Positions 16,851 to 24,547 of a stretch of 64,000 nucleotides of DNA are shown piece after piece. The stretch is from the NCBI RefSeq assembly GCF_900107045.1, contig NZ_FNON01000006.1:124001-188000 (forward strand). The letters are read 5' to 3'. Numbering within the stretch: the stretch's first letter is position 1; each line of letters starts with the position of its first letter. The notes beneath the pieces are model-generated. The model saw nothing but the letters and a program-made list of their open reading frames with translations. It did no database searches and was not told the DNA's origin. Made by a program: the position numbers and the translations under genes. Source of the stretch: Amycolatopsis xylanica (GTDB lineage Bacteria > Actinomycetota > Actinomycetes > Mycobacteriales > Pseudonocardiaceae).

Positions 16851-17989
16851 GCGGGGCCTTTCGCGAAGTACGCCGTGCAGACGCCCTCGCTGTTGTACTC
16901 GCTCGCGATTTCGAGGACGTTCTTGCCGTTGTCCACCGGCAGCAGCGTCGAGCTGTAGTTGGGGCAGTAGTTGTTGTAGACCCCGCTGATCTTGAGCGGC
17001 GCGGCGATCTCGTACCACGGCCCGGAGCCGAAATTGTCGTTCGCCAGCAGCGTCGCGCCGTTGCCGGGTAGCGGATCGCCGTCGGCGTCGACGTAGATCT
17101 GGCCGACCATCAGGATGCGTGTGCCGTTCACCCCGCCGGGGAACAGCGTGATCGTCTGCGCGTGCTGGAAGTGGTTGCCCTGCGCGGTCTGGACCCTGGT
17201 GCCGGGGTCGGCCGGGTCGCCCCAGTTGGCGCCGTCGGCCGAGATCTTGAAGTACGGGTCGCAGTAGCGGTCGCCGTAGTTGCAGATCTCGTAGGCGAAG
17301 TAGTACCGGCCGTCGGGCAGTCGCCGGATGATCGGCATCCCCGGCCGCACCCGGTGCGGCAGGATCGCCATCGTCCGCTGCTTGGTGCCCCAGTTGAGGC
17401 CGTCGGTCGACGAGACGCGGTTCATCACCTGGCTGTACTGCGGCGCTTCGCTCTCGTCGGCGTAGTGCAGCCACAGCGTGCCTGCCGCGTCGACGGTGAA
17501 CTCCGGCTCCCAGATGCCGTCGGTGTTGTGCGAGCCTGCGGGCTCGGCCAGGAACGACCAGGTGCGGCCGGAGTCGCGGCTGGCCCAGACCTTGAGCTTG
17601 ACGCGACGGTCGAACCCGCCGTTGTGCCCGTAGCTCGCCGCCCACAGCAGCGTGCCGGCGCGGAGCCTGCCGACCATCTGCGGCAGCTCGTAGAGCGTCC
17701 CGCAGCACATCCCGTCGACGCCGTCGCGGTCGTGGATCTCGCTGATCTTGTGGAAGGACTCGCCCTCGTCCGTGCTCTCCATGATCGTCGTGTAGTTGTC
17801 GACGGTCGAGGACGTGGTGAGCGACGCGATGATGCGGTTGCGCCCGGCCTGCGAGTGGCTGAGCCGGACGAGCCTCGCGTAGGTGCCGAAGCCGGGAACG
17901 AGTTGCTTGCGTTCCTGCGCGTGCGCTACCGGCGTCAGCAGCGAAGCGCCGACGATCAGCGAAACCAGCAGCGAAATGCCGCGTCTCAT
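16847..17989 (-). CDS. Secreted sialidase-fold (BNR/Asp-box) glycoside hydrolase-like protein
   Basis: 380 residues with a signal peptide (residues about 1-24, cleavage after AHA). Several Asp-box motifs of six-bladed sialidase-type propellers are visible: STDEGESF, SRDSGRTWSF, SSTDGLNWG and SADGANWG. The pattern is shared by sialidases and GH93-type exo-arabinanases; I cannot decide between them, and the catalytic residues are not assigned. The start is the ATG at 17989 behind AAAGG; an in-frame upstream extension to 18061 would bury the signal peptide. Secreted, probably acting on polysaccharide. Confidence 0.78.
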   Translation of the reverse strand: MRRGISLLVSLIVGASLLTPVAHAQERKQLVPGFGTYARLVRLSHSQAGRNRIIASLTTSSTVDNYTTIMESTDEGESFHKISEIHDRDGVDGMCCGTLYELPQMVGRLRAGTLLWAASYGHNGGFDRRVKLKVWASRDSGRTWSFLAEPAGSHNTDGIWEPEFTVDAAGTLWLHYADESEAPQYSQVMNRVSSTDGLNWGTKQRTMAILPHRVRPGMPIIRRLPDGRYYFAYEICNYGDRYCDPYFKISADGANWGDPADPGTRVQTAQGNHFQHAQTITLFPGGVNGTRILMVGQIYVDADGDPLPGNGATLLANDNFGSGPWYEIAAPLKISGVYNNYCPNYSSTLLPVDNGKNVLEIASEYNSEGVCTAYFAKGPA

Positions 17990-18223
17990 GGGGGACCTTT
18001 CTTCGGCGGAAACGGCGCGATTAGACCACTGCCGCAAGCCGGTTTCGCGCGGCCTTTCCACGGTGTGACCCGCGGTAGCCGTGCCTGATCGCCGTGCTGG
18101 CCGGACGCTGTCGCCCGATCCGGTTCTCCGGACCCGCGGGGCCGGAGAAGAAGGTGAGCAAAGATCGACTTCGGGCCACTTCCGGGTGTATTAAGCGACC
18201 CGGAGTGGTGAAGCTCTTGTTGA

Positions 18224-18688
18224 TCAAGAAGCTCGGCGTGGCGCTCCGGGTCCCGGCAAGGGATCGACGTCGGTGGCGTGCATCGGCTTGCCGCACACCG
18301 AGCAGGTCGGCTCCACATGGCTGACCTCGCCGCACGCGTGGTGCCGGAAGAGGACAGGCGGCCCGGCCTCGCCAGCGGTCCACCGATCACCCCAGCGCGC
18401 CATGGTCAGCAGCAGGTCGCACAGCTCGGAGCCTTTGGTGGTGAGCACGTATTCGTGGCGCGGCGGGCGGCTGGAGTACTCGCGGCGCTCCAGCACCTCG
18501 CACTCGACCAGCCATTTCAGCCGCTCGGTCAGCACCTTGCGCGAGATGCCGAGGTCCTGCTGGATCTGCTCGAAGCGCGAGATGCCCACGAAGACGTCCC
18601 GCAGGATCAGCGGCGACCACGGCTCGCCGATCACGTCGAGCGTGCGAGCGATCGAGCAAGCCATCTCGCCGAACTGGGTGCGCTGCAT
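18224..18688 (-). CDS. HxlR-type winged-helix regulator with C-terminal Zn-ribbon-like tail
   Basis: 154 residues. The HxlR domain (residues about 10-100) shows CSIARTLDVIGEPWSPLILR, GISRKVLTERLKWLVE and the wing RREYSSRPPRHEYVLT. The tail carries a Cys pattern (HHACGE...CSVCGKP) that may bind metal. HxlR proteins often sense redox or electrophiles through Cys near the N-terminus, here Cys11. It is divergent from the PNPOx-fold gene, and two identical operator-like palindromes lie between them. Confidence 0.9.
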   Translation of the reverse strand: MQRTQFGEMACSIARTLDVIGEPWSPLILRDVFVGISRFEQIQQDLGISRKVLTERLKWLVECEVLERREYSSRPPRHEYVLTTKGSELCDLLLTMARWGDRWTAGEAGPPVLFRHHACGEVSHVEPTCSVCGKPMHATDVDPLPGPGAPRRAS

Positions 18689-18710
18689 GAGACCGATCTT
18701 AGCTCAAGGG

Positions 18711-18759
18711 GTTCCCTTAAGGAACTGACATCTGCTAGCTTTAAGTTCCCTCAAGGAAC
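18711..18759. promoter_or_regulatory. Twin HxlR operator sites
   Basis: Two 15-bp palindromes, GTTCCCTTAAGGAAC (18711-18725) and GTTCCCTCAAGGAAC (18745-18759), each followed by TGAC, repeat in the same orientation with centres 34 bp apart in the HxlR/PNPOx divergent region. The second lies just upstream of the AAGGAG ribosome-binding site of the PNPOx gene. Both divergent genes are likely repressed from here. Confidence 0.75.
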
Positions 18760-18776
18760 TGACTAAGGAGACCGAG

Positions 18777-19223
18777 ATGCCCCGCACGCTCACCACCACC
18801 GAACGCGAAGACTTCCTGGCCGAGCCCCGCATCGGAGTGCTGAGCGTGGAGGGCGACGGCGACCGCCCTCCCCTGACGGTGCCGGTTTGGTACGCCTACG
18901 AGCCCGGCGGCGACCTCACCTTCTTCACTGGCACGCAGGGGCGGACCGCGCGCAAGACCCGGTTGCTGGAAGACGCGGGCAAGCTGAGCTTCTGCGTGCA
19001 GCAGGCCGAATTCCCGTACAAGTACGTCACGGTCGAGTGCTCGGTACTTAAGGCGGACCGCGAGCCGCGCGTCGAAGACGTCCTCGCGATCACGAGCCGC
19101 TACCTGCCCGAAGGCCACGCCCAGGGCTTCGCCGACGGCGAGACCGCCGACCCCACGGGCACCTTCGTGCTGTTCACCGCCCGCCCGGACCGCTGGCTGA
19201 GCGCCGACTTCGGCTCGGAGTGA
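18777..19223 (+). CDS. Pyridoxamine 5'-phosphate oxidase-fold (PNPOx/FDOR-like) protein
   Basis: 148 residues with the split-barrel flavin-binding pattern: FLAEPRIGVLSVEG, VPVWYAYEPGGDLTFFTG and GRTARKTRLLEDAGKLSFCV. It binds FMN or F420 and may reduce a small quinone or similar compound; the family is broad and the substrate is unknown. Regulated with the divergent HxlR protein, which commonly controls such redox enzymes. AAGGAG ribosome-binding site six bases before the ATG. Its stop is four bases from the end of the convergent tetR gene. Confidence 0.85.
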   Translation: MPRTLTTTEREDFLAEPRIGVLSVEGDGDRPPLTVPVWYAYEPGGDLTFFTGTQGRTARKTRLLEDAGKLSFCVQQAEFPYKYVTVECSVLKADREPRVEDVLAITSRYLPEGHAQGFADGETADPTGTFVLFTARPDRWLSADFGSE

Positions 19224-19227
19224 GCGG

Positions 19228-19911
19228 TCAGGCGAGCATGCCCGCAAGCAGCCAGTCGAGCGCGCGGTCGAAGTCCCGGTCGCGCAGCTCGGCCATGCTC
19301 TGGCTGTGTTTTTGTTCCACCACCCCGCTCCGCACACTCACCCACGGAACCTCGGCGACGCTTGCGGCCACGTCGTCGACGAACTCGTCGACCGTGCGGC
19401 CCGTCTTCCGGCCGTACTCCAGCCAGCGGCTCTCGTTCGTCGCGAACCCATAGACGTACTGGAAGACGGCCGACAGCGCGGAGGCCTGGTCGGCCTTCGA
19501 AAGCGGAGACCTGGCGATGATGGCCTGGGCATGCTGGGTGAAGCGCATGCTGTTCGGCCCGATGTTCAAATAGTCGCCATAGCAACGGATCGCCCACGGA
19601 TGGCCGACCATGGTCCGCCGCCAAGCCTGCGCGAGCGCACGCAGTCCGGCTTGCCAGTCGTCATCGGCTTCCGGCAGCTCGATCTCACCCGCCACCGTGT
19701 CCAGCGCGAGTTCGAGCAGGTCGTCTTTGTTGGCGACATACCAGTACATCGACATCGGCGTGACGTTCAGCTCGGTGGCCAGCGCTCGCATCGAGACGTC
19801 ACCTTGCGCGTCGAGCAGGCGGACCGCCGTCGCGACGATCTTGTCCCGGTCGAGGCCGCTATCGCGTGACTTGCGGCCCTTTCCTGAGGTGAGCCACACG
19901 CTCCCGACCAT
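19228..19911 (-). CDS. TetR family regulator, probable repressor of the divergent ABC-F gene
   Basis: 227 residues. Helix-turn-helix at residues about 24-70, with SMRALATELNVTPMSMYWYV, followed by a TetR_C-type domain. TetR proteins of this group often control antibiotic-responsive genes. ATG at 19911 behind AAAGGGG; the frame is open further upstream to 20178, but that part overlaps the divergent gene and has no ribosome-binding site. The intergenic region holds a long palindrome, and the divergent target is an ABC-F ATPase. Confidence 0.9.
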   Translation of the reverse strand: MVGSVWLTSGKGRKSRDSGLDRDKIVATAVRLLDAQGDVSMRALATELNVTPMSMYWYVANKDDLLELALDTVAGEIELPEADDDWQAGLRALAQAWRRTMVGHPWAIRCYGDYLNIGPNSMRFTQHAQAIIARSPLSKADQASALSAVFQYVYGFATNESRWLEYGRKTGRTVDEFVDDVAASVAEVPWVSVRSGVVEQKHSQSMAELRDRDFDRALDWLLAGMLA

Positions 19912-19932
19912 GACGCCCCTTTCGAAAAAGAC

Positions 19933-19967
19933 TTCTACACTGTACAGGAGTGTTGTACGGTGTAGAA
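19933..19967. promoter_or_regulatory. TetR operator (imperfect 35-bp palindrome)
   Basis: Arms TTCTACACTGTAC (19933-19945) and GTACGGTGTAGAA (19955-19967) with one mismatch, in the 73-bp region between tetR and the ABC-F gene, 17 bases before the ABC-F start codon. It should control both genes. Confidence 0.75.
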
Positions 19968-19984
19968 GAACTGGAGGGGTACTC

Positions 19985-21601
19985 ATGTCCATGCCGAACA
20001 TCTCCATCGTCTGCTCGGGTTTGTCGTTCGCCTGGCCGGATGGCACACCCGTGTTCGACGACCTGTCGCTGGTCATCGGCACCGGCCGCACCGGCCTGGT
20101 CGGCGTGAACGGCTCGGGCAAGTCCACCCTCCTGCGCCTGATCACCGGAGCGCTCACGCCGCGCGCTGGCTCGGTCAAGGTCTCGGGCGACCTGGGCTAC
20201 CTGCCCCAGAACGTCGCACTGGCCGCGCATGTCCGTGTCGACGAGGCGCTCGGCATCGCGCCGGTCAGGGCGGCATTGCGAGCGATCGAGTCCGGCGACG
20301 CGAGCGAGCCGAACTTCGCCGCGGTCGGCGAGGACTGGGACGTCGAGGAGCGCGCCCGCGCCACCCTGGACCGCCTCGGCCTCGAGCACGTCACGCTGGA
20401 TCGCCACATCGGCGAGCTGTCAGGCGGCGAGTCGGTGCTGCTCACCATGGCGGCCCAATTCCTCCGCCGCCCCGACGTGCTCCTGCTCGACGAACCGACC
20501 AACAACCTCGACCTTTCCGCCCGCCGCAGGTTCTACGAGGCGGTCGCGTCCTGGAACGCGGCCATGGTGATCGTCAGCCACGACCGCGAGCTTCTCGACC
20601 AGGTCGACCAGATCGGCGACCTCCGAGCGGGCGAGGTCCGTTGGTACGGCGGCAATCTCACCGAGTACCAGGAGGCAGTGGCGGTCGAGCAGGAGGCGGC
20701 CGAGCGCATGGTCCGCGTAGCCGAGTCCGACGTCCGCCGCCAGCGACGCGAGCTGGCCGAGGCCAGGGTCAAGCTCGACCGCGGGGCCCGCTTCGGCCAG
20801 CACAAGTTCGACACCAAGCGCGAGCCCAAGGTCATCATGATGGCCCGCAAGCGCGAGGCCCAGGTGTCCGCAGGCAAGTACCGCACGATGCACCAGGAAA
20901 AGCTCAAGGAAGCCGCGCAACGCCTGGCCGAAGCCGAAGAAGCGGTCCGCGAAGACAACGAGATCCGCGTCGACCTCCCCGAAACCGCGGTCCCGCCGAC
21001 CCGCGGCGTACTCAAACTCTCATCGGTCCAGCTTCGCTACGGAGCCCACGCGACCTTCGAGATCCGAGGTCCCGAACGCATCGCACTGACCGGCCGAAAC
21101 GGAGCGGGCAAGAGCACTCTCCTGCGCACCATCGCGGGCGAGCTAAAGCCGCTCTCCGGCGACCTGACCGTCACGGTCCCGCTGCGCTACCTCCCGCAGC
21201 GCCTGGACCTGCTCGACAACACCCTGACGGTCGCCCAGAACATCGCCACCTTCGCCCCGAACGCGACCGACAACACGATCCGAGCCCACCTGGCCCGCTT
21301 CCTCTTCCGAGGCAGGCGCGCCGACCAACCGGCCGAGACGCTCTCCGGCGGCGAACGTTTCCGCGCCACCCTCGCGGCCCTGCTCTTGGCCGAGCCCGCA
21401 CCCCAGCTGCTCCTGCTCGACGAGCCGACCAACAACCTCGATCTGGCCAGCGTCCGCCAGCTCACCCAAGCCCTGAAGTCCTACCAGGGCGCCCTGCTGG
21501 TGGTCAGCCACGACCTCGCGTTCCTGCGCGACCTGGGCCTCACCCGCTGGCTCACCCTGGACGGCGAACTCAAGGAGGCCGCCCCACTGCTCGCGTCGTG
21601 A
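19985..21601 (+). CDS. ABC-F family ATPase, possible ribosome-protection (antibiotic resistance) factor
   Basis: 538 residues with two ABC domains and no membrane segments. Walker A motifs are GVNGSGKST (about 40-48) and GRNGAGKST; signature motifs LSGGE occur in both halves, each with Walker B LLLDEPTNNLDL. The interdomain linker (about 215-330) is long, charged and helical, as in ABC-F proteins that enter the ribosomal E site. Control by a divergent TetR with its own operator favours an inducible resistance-type ABC-F over a housekeeping EttA/Uup; inference only. ATG at 19985 behind GGAGGGG. The TGA stop (21599-21601) lies inside a family A palindrome. Confidence 0.88.
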   Translation: MSMPNISIVCSGLSFAWPDGTPVFDDLSLVIGTGRTGLVGVNGSGKSTLLRLITGALTPRAGSVKVSGDLGYLPQNVALAAHVRVDEALGIAPVRAALRAIESGDASEPNFAAVGEDWDVEERARATLDRLGLEHVTLDRHIGELSGGESVLLTMAAQFLRRPDVLLLDEPTNNLDLSARRRFYEAVASWNAAMVIVSHDRELLDQVDQIGDLRAGEVRWYGGNLTEYQEAVAVEQEAAERMVRVAESDVRRQRRELAEARVKLDRGARFGQHKFDTKREPKVIMMARKREAQVSAGKYRTMHQEKLKEAAQRLAEAEEAVREDNEIRVDLPETAVPPTRGVLKLSSVQLRYGAHATFEIRGPERIALTGRNGAGKSTLLRTIAGELKPLSGDLTVTVPLRYLPQRLDLLDNTLTVAQNIATFAPNATDNTIRAHLARFLFRGRRADQPAETLSGGERFRATLAALLLAEPAPQLLLLDEPTNNLDLASVRQLTQALKSYQGALLVVSHDLAFLRDLGLTRWLTLDGELKEAAPLLAS

Positions 21602-21667
21602 GTGTTCCGGCCGGTTAGAACCGGCCATATTTGGTGATCTACGCGGGTCGTGCTCGTCGGGATCCGC

Positions 21668-21714
21668 ACGAACGGGGCTTTTGTCGCGCTCACGGTGACA
21701 AAAGCCCCGTTCGT
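21668..21714. repeat. Family B hairpin (GGGGCTTTTGTC type)
   Basis: Perfect 18-base arms, 21668-21685 (ACGAACGGGGCTTTTGTC) and 21697-21714, with an 11-base loop. Related full or partial copies lie at 57298-57343, 59050-59096, 60936-60988 and 61081-61116. Confidence 0.9.
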
Positions 21715-21760
21715 ACCATGCACGGCGAGGGCCGGGCTGCCGGAGTTTGTGCTGGAGGTG

Positions 21761-21807
21761 ACAAGGGTGGCCCTTGTTACCTCCAGCGTGACAAGGGCCA
21801 CCCTTGT
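21761..21807. repeat. Family C hairpin (ACAAGGG/CCCTTGT type)
   Basis: Perfect 17-base arms, ACAAGGGTGGCCCTTGT at 21761-21777 and its complement at 21791-21807. Each arm is itself a near-palindrome, so alternative folds exist. A second copy is at 61173-61229. Confidence 0.9.
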
Positions 21808-21876
21808 TTCGCCAGCGCACCAGGCAAAAGGTGCATTGTGGGACGTATTTTGGCTCGTGAGGTGTGATCGGGTGTG

Positions 21877-21921
21877 CGAGGGGAAGGTTTGCTGCATCTA
21901 ACGCAGCAAACCTTCCCCTCG
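21877..21921. repeat. Family D hairpin (AAGGTTTGCTGC type)
   Basis: Perfect 19-base arms, CGAGGGGAAGGTTTGCTGC at 21877-21895 and its complement at 21903-21921, around ATCTAAC. Diverged copies lie at 61252-61298 and 61406-61452. Confidence 0.9.
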
Positions 21922-22057
21922 CGCCAGGCGGCGCCGCGAATTCCGCCGTAGGTGACCAAATACGGGTCGGCCAGAACCGGTCGCGCCACTCACGACCCCT
22001 GAGCTGCCGCCCGGACCATGCCACTTTGGCTTCCACTCGGGTGGCCGGAGGGAGCAT

Positions 22058-22432
22058 TCACGGCTTGTCGGTGTACTTGATCGCGGTCAGCGTGATCACG
22101 GTGTCCGGCGCCACCTTGGTCCCGGCGGCGGGCGACTGTCCCGTCTGCACCCAGTTGCTGTCGACGACCAGCGCCCGGCCAAGGCCCTTCCCATCGACCT
22201 CACGCAGGTTGTAGAGCCCGGCCGCCTGCATGGTGTCCTGCGCTTGCTGATGATTCATGCCGGCCACATCGGGCACGGTGATCAACGCCTCCCGCGCACT
22301 GGTCGACCGCGGAGCACTCTCCGTCGTCGAGCCGCCCGGCGGCGTCTGCCCGCTCGGCGTACCGCACCCGGCGAGCAACGCGCACCCGATCAGCGCGGCC
22401 CAGCCGTTTCGAGACCTTCTCTTCGCTGCCAT
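22058..22432 (-). CDS. Small PASTA-domain lipoprotein
   Basis: 124 residues. Lipoprotein signal peptide with lipobox LLAGC (Cys at residue 23). After a Ser/Thr/Pro-rich linker comes a single PASTA domain (about 51-118), with VPDVAGMNHQQAQDTMQAAG and the SPAAGTKV turn. PASTA domains bind peptidoglycan fragments or lipid II in Stk kinases and PBPs; a stand-alone lipoprotein version would sit on the outer face of the membrane. ATG at 22432. Monocistronic. Confidence 0.85.
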   Translation of the reverse strand: MAAKRRSRNGWAALIGCALLAGCGTPSGQTPPGGSTTESAPRSTSAREALITVPDVAGMNHQQAQDTMQAAGLYNLREVDGKGLGRALVVDSNWVQTGQSPAAGTKVAPDTVITLTAIKYTDKP

Positions 22433-22583
22433 GGGTATCCCGCCCTGAGTCCCGGCGAAGCGTTCTGGAAGGGATCAGGTACCCGACCAGGGACGTTGCG
22501 AAACCGCATCGCCACGTAACGACACGAAGGTGGCAGCCGAGTGATCGGGGAGTCGAGCCCTTTCAGTCAGCGGGGAGGCCACC

Positions 22584-23195
22584 ATGCGCTCGCACCGAAT
22601 CGCTTTGTGTCTTTGTGCCCTCACTACGACCACAGTGGTGGCCTGTGCCACATCCCAACAGCAACCGGAGAAACTTGCGGTACCCGCCGCACCGGTGACC
22701 TCATCGTCCACATCCGCACCACCGACTTCGAGCTCGAGTTCGTCCCAGCCGAAGCCTGCACCGAAGACCAATCCAGCGTCTGGGAATCTCCTCAAGCAGG
22801 TCGGTGAGACACTCACGCTGTATTCGCGGAACGCGAGCGCGGACGGCCCCGGCGCCGTGAAGATCACGGTGAACAAGATTTCCAGAGGCAAGCCCGCGTA
22901 CGACAAGACGCCCACGGTCCGAGTCGCGATGACCGTTGTGACGGGAAATGATCAAGAAACCAACGTTGAGGCTTCGCAGTTCGTCTGCGGCGTGATGAGC
23001 AGCATCGACCCCGACAGCGGCGAACAGCTGTCCGGCCGCGGCGGGATGATGATCGAGGGCAGGCCGCCGACCGTGCTCGGCAAGGACAAGACCTACACGT
23101 GCACCTTCGACGCCGAAGGTCTACACGATCACGGCTGGCTCGTGCTGGGCAACGGCGCCAGTGTCCACGTCGACTACCCCTATGACGTGCGGTGA
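22584..23195 (+). CDS. Putative lipoprotein (DUF4352-like beta-sandwich)
   Basis: 203 residues. The signal peptide has a lipobox-like VVAC (Cys21), then a Ser/Pro/Lys linker (about 35-68) and a beta-rich domain with LLKQVGETLTLYS and TPTVRVAMTVVTG, resembling the DUF4352 extracellular domain of unknown function. Codons in the first third are unusually AT-rich, as the Ser-rich linker uses AGC/TCA/TCC. ATG at 22584 behind GGGGAGG. Confidence 0.75.
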   Translation: MRSHRIALCLCALTTTTVVACATSQQQPEKLAVPAAPVTSSSTSAPPTSSSSSSQPKPAPKTNPASGNLLKQVGETLTLYSRNASADGPGAVKITVNKISRGKPAYDKTPTVRVAMTVVTGNDQETNVEASQFVCGVMSSIDPDSGEQLSGRGGMMIEGRPPTVLGKDKTYTCTFDAEGLHDHGWLVLGNGASVHVDYPYDVR

Positions 23196-23231
23196 AGCGG
23201 GGGCCGCCCGCGCACGGGCGGCCCTACCCGA

Positions 23232-23723
23232 TCAGCGGTAGTTCGTGAACTGCAGCGCGATCTCGAAGTCCTTGCCCTTGAGCAGCGCGATGACGTCCTG
23301 CAGTTGGTCCTTCTTCTTGCCGGAGACCCGCAGCTGGTCGCCCTGGATCTGGGCCTGGACACCCTTGGGGCCTTCGTCGCGGATGAACTTGGCGATCTGC
23401 TTCGCCTTGTCCGAGGCGATGCCCTGGATGATCTTGCCGCCGATCTTGTAGATCTTGCCGGACAGCGCGGGCTCGTCGGCCTCGAACGCCTTCAGCGAGA
23501 TGCTGCGCTTGATCAGCTTCTCCTTGAAGACCTCGACCGCCGCCAGCGCCCGCTCCTCGGTCTCCGACTCGATCGCGATGGCCTCCTCGCCGGACCAGTC
23601 GATCTTGGTGCCGGTTCCGCGGAAGTCGAACCGCGTCGTCAGCTCCTTGGCCGCCTGGTTCAGCGCGTTGTCCACCTCCTGGCGGTCGACCTTGCTCACC
23701 ACGTCGAAAGAGGGATCCGCCAC
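23232..23723 (-). CDS. YajQ family nucleotide-binding protein
   Basis: 163 residues, full family length, beginning DPSFDVVSKVDRQEVDNA and containing TRFDFRGTGTKI and VSGKKKDQLQDVIALL, all YajQ hallmarks. Members bind nucleotides; some bind cyclic di-GMP. GTG at 23723 with GAGGTG upstream. It is divergent from tRNA-Tyr. Confidence 0.93.
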   Translation of the reverse strand: MADPSFDVVSKVDRQEVDNALNQAAKELTTRFDFRGTGTKIDWSGEEAIAIESETEERALAAVEVFKEKLIKRSISLKAFEADEPALSGKIYKIGGKIIQGIASDKAKQIAKFIRDEGPKGVQAQIQGDQLRVSGKKKDQLQDVIALLKGKDFEIALQFTNYR

Positions 23724-23782
23724 GTGTTCTCACACCTCGTACTCGCAACTTATCAGGGCTTTCCACCCTAGCCCCTCCCCGG

Positions 23783-23813
23783 TTGACGACCCCGCCACGC
23801 GGTTGGGTACTCT
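23783..23813 (+). promoter_or_regulatory. Possible promoter of tRNA-Tyr
   Basis: TTGACG (23783-23788) and TACTCT (23808-23813), 19 bases apart, lie 27 bases before the tRNA. Spacing is longer than ideal. Confidence 0.45.
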
Positions 23814-23839
23814 TCTCGACGGCTGGTCCGCCAGCCAAC

Positions 23840-23921
23840 GGCGAGTTGCCCGAGCGGCCAAAGGGATCTGACTGTAAATCAGACGGCACTGCCTTCGGGG
23901 GTTCGAATCCCTCACTCGCCA
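23840..23921 (+). tRNA. tRNA-Tyr (GTA)
   Basis: 82 nt. The acceptor stem GGCGAGT pairs with ACTCGCC, with discriminator A. Anticodon loop CTGTAAA with GTA at 23874-23876. Long variable arm as expected for bacterial tRNA-Tyr, TTCGAAT in the T loop. CCA is not encoded. Confidence 0.97.
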
Positions 23922-23930
23922 CACCAGCCA

Positions 23931-23979
23931 GACCGGCCCGGTGACCTGCGAAAACAGGTCGCCGGGCCGGTCTCGTTTT
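23931..23979 (+). terminator. Intrinsic terminator after tRNA-Tyr
   Basis: The stem GACCGGCCCGGTGACCTG pairs with CAGGTCGCCGGGCCGGTC (one mismatch), with loop CGAAAA, followed by TCGTTTT. It starts 10 bases after the tRNA. Confidence 0.9.
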
Positions 23980-24142
23980 GTCCGGCTTCAGCCGATCCGG
24001 GTGCTCGCGGGCACGGGCGCCGGGCGCGGCTGCGTCCCGGGTCGTCGCGGAGCCACCTGCCGAGTGTCGCGCGCCACATCGCTGGATTCGCTGCCGCCCA
24101 CGCGAAGGGGGACAGGCACTCCGGCTTGGCCGCCGCGACGAG
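23980..24142. other. Intergenic, no feature seen
   Basis: 163 bp between the tRNA-Tyr terminator and the 3' end of the minus-strand membrane protein gene. No gene or convincing repeat. Confidence 0.5.
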
Positions 24143-24376
24143 CTAGCGCTTCGTCGAGCGGCGCTGGGACAGGGCGGTCATCGCCGCCACCGCACCCGCG
24201 AGCAGGCCGGCGCCCACGATGTACGGGCCGAAGACGAGTGCGATGCCCGCGCCGATGTTGGCATCCGGTTCGTCGGCGGTCGCCTGCTGGCTGATGGAGC
24301 CCCAGGAGAGCACGAGTGCGCCGAAGGTGATGGTCGCGGCTGCCACGATCGTCCATGCCTTGACGGTGCTGTTCAC
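24143..24376 (-). CDS. Small two-helix membrane protein
   Basis: 77 residues. Two predicted membrane helices (about 7-28 and 42-66) are separated by a short polar loop containing TADEPDAN; the C-terminus is basic. The start is GTG at 24376 behind AGGAGG with eight-base spacing. No family recognised. Divergent from the SCO0930-like lipoprotein, with 171 bp between starts. The frame continues open far upstream on the same strand, but that part is the shadow of the lipoprotein gene. Confidence 0.75.
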   Translation of the reverse strand: MNSTVKAWTIVAAATITFGALVLSWGSISQQATADEPDANIGAGIALVFGPYIVGAGLLAGAVAAMTALSQRRSTKR

Positions 24377-24547
24377 GTCTGCCACCTCCTCTTTCGAGGC
24401 TAAGGGATCACGTACTGACCGGCAGGCTGAGCGGTCGGTGAAAAAACTTCCGGAAAGCTTTGAACCGGTCTCTGGACGCATGCGTGTGGATGGTGTCGGT
24501 CGCCGCGGAGAGCGCGGGGCCATCCCACAGCAGAAGGAGAAAGCCCC

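Larger units (their letters stand above)
21597..21998. repeat. Composite non-coding hairpin island 1
   Basis: No gene is visible between 21602 and 22057. The island begins with the left part of a family A palindrome (21597-21626, core GGCCGGTTAGAACCGGCC) and ends with the matching right end (CACTCACGAC near 21987-21996). Between them lie three unrelated near-perfect hairpins B, C and D in a row. ATTTGGTGATCTACG (21629-21643) and CGTAGGTGACCAAAT (21947-21961) are also inverted copies, so the whole island is one nested palindrome. A degraded copy with the same order is at 61012-61520. Confidence 0.85.

Noticed and set aside
21597..21998. CRISPR array
   Set aside because: Repeats are hairpins of different families, not equal direct repeats with unique spacers.
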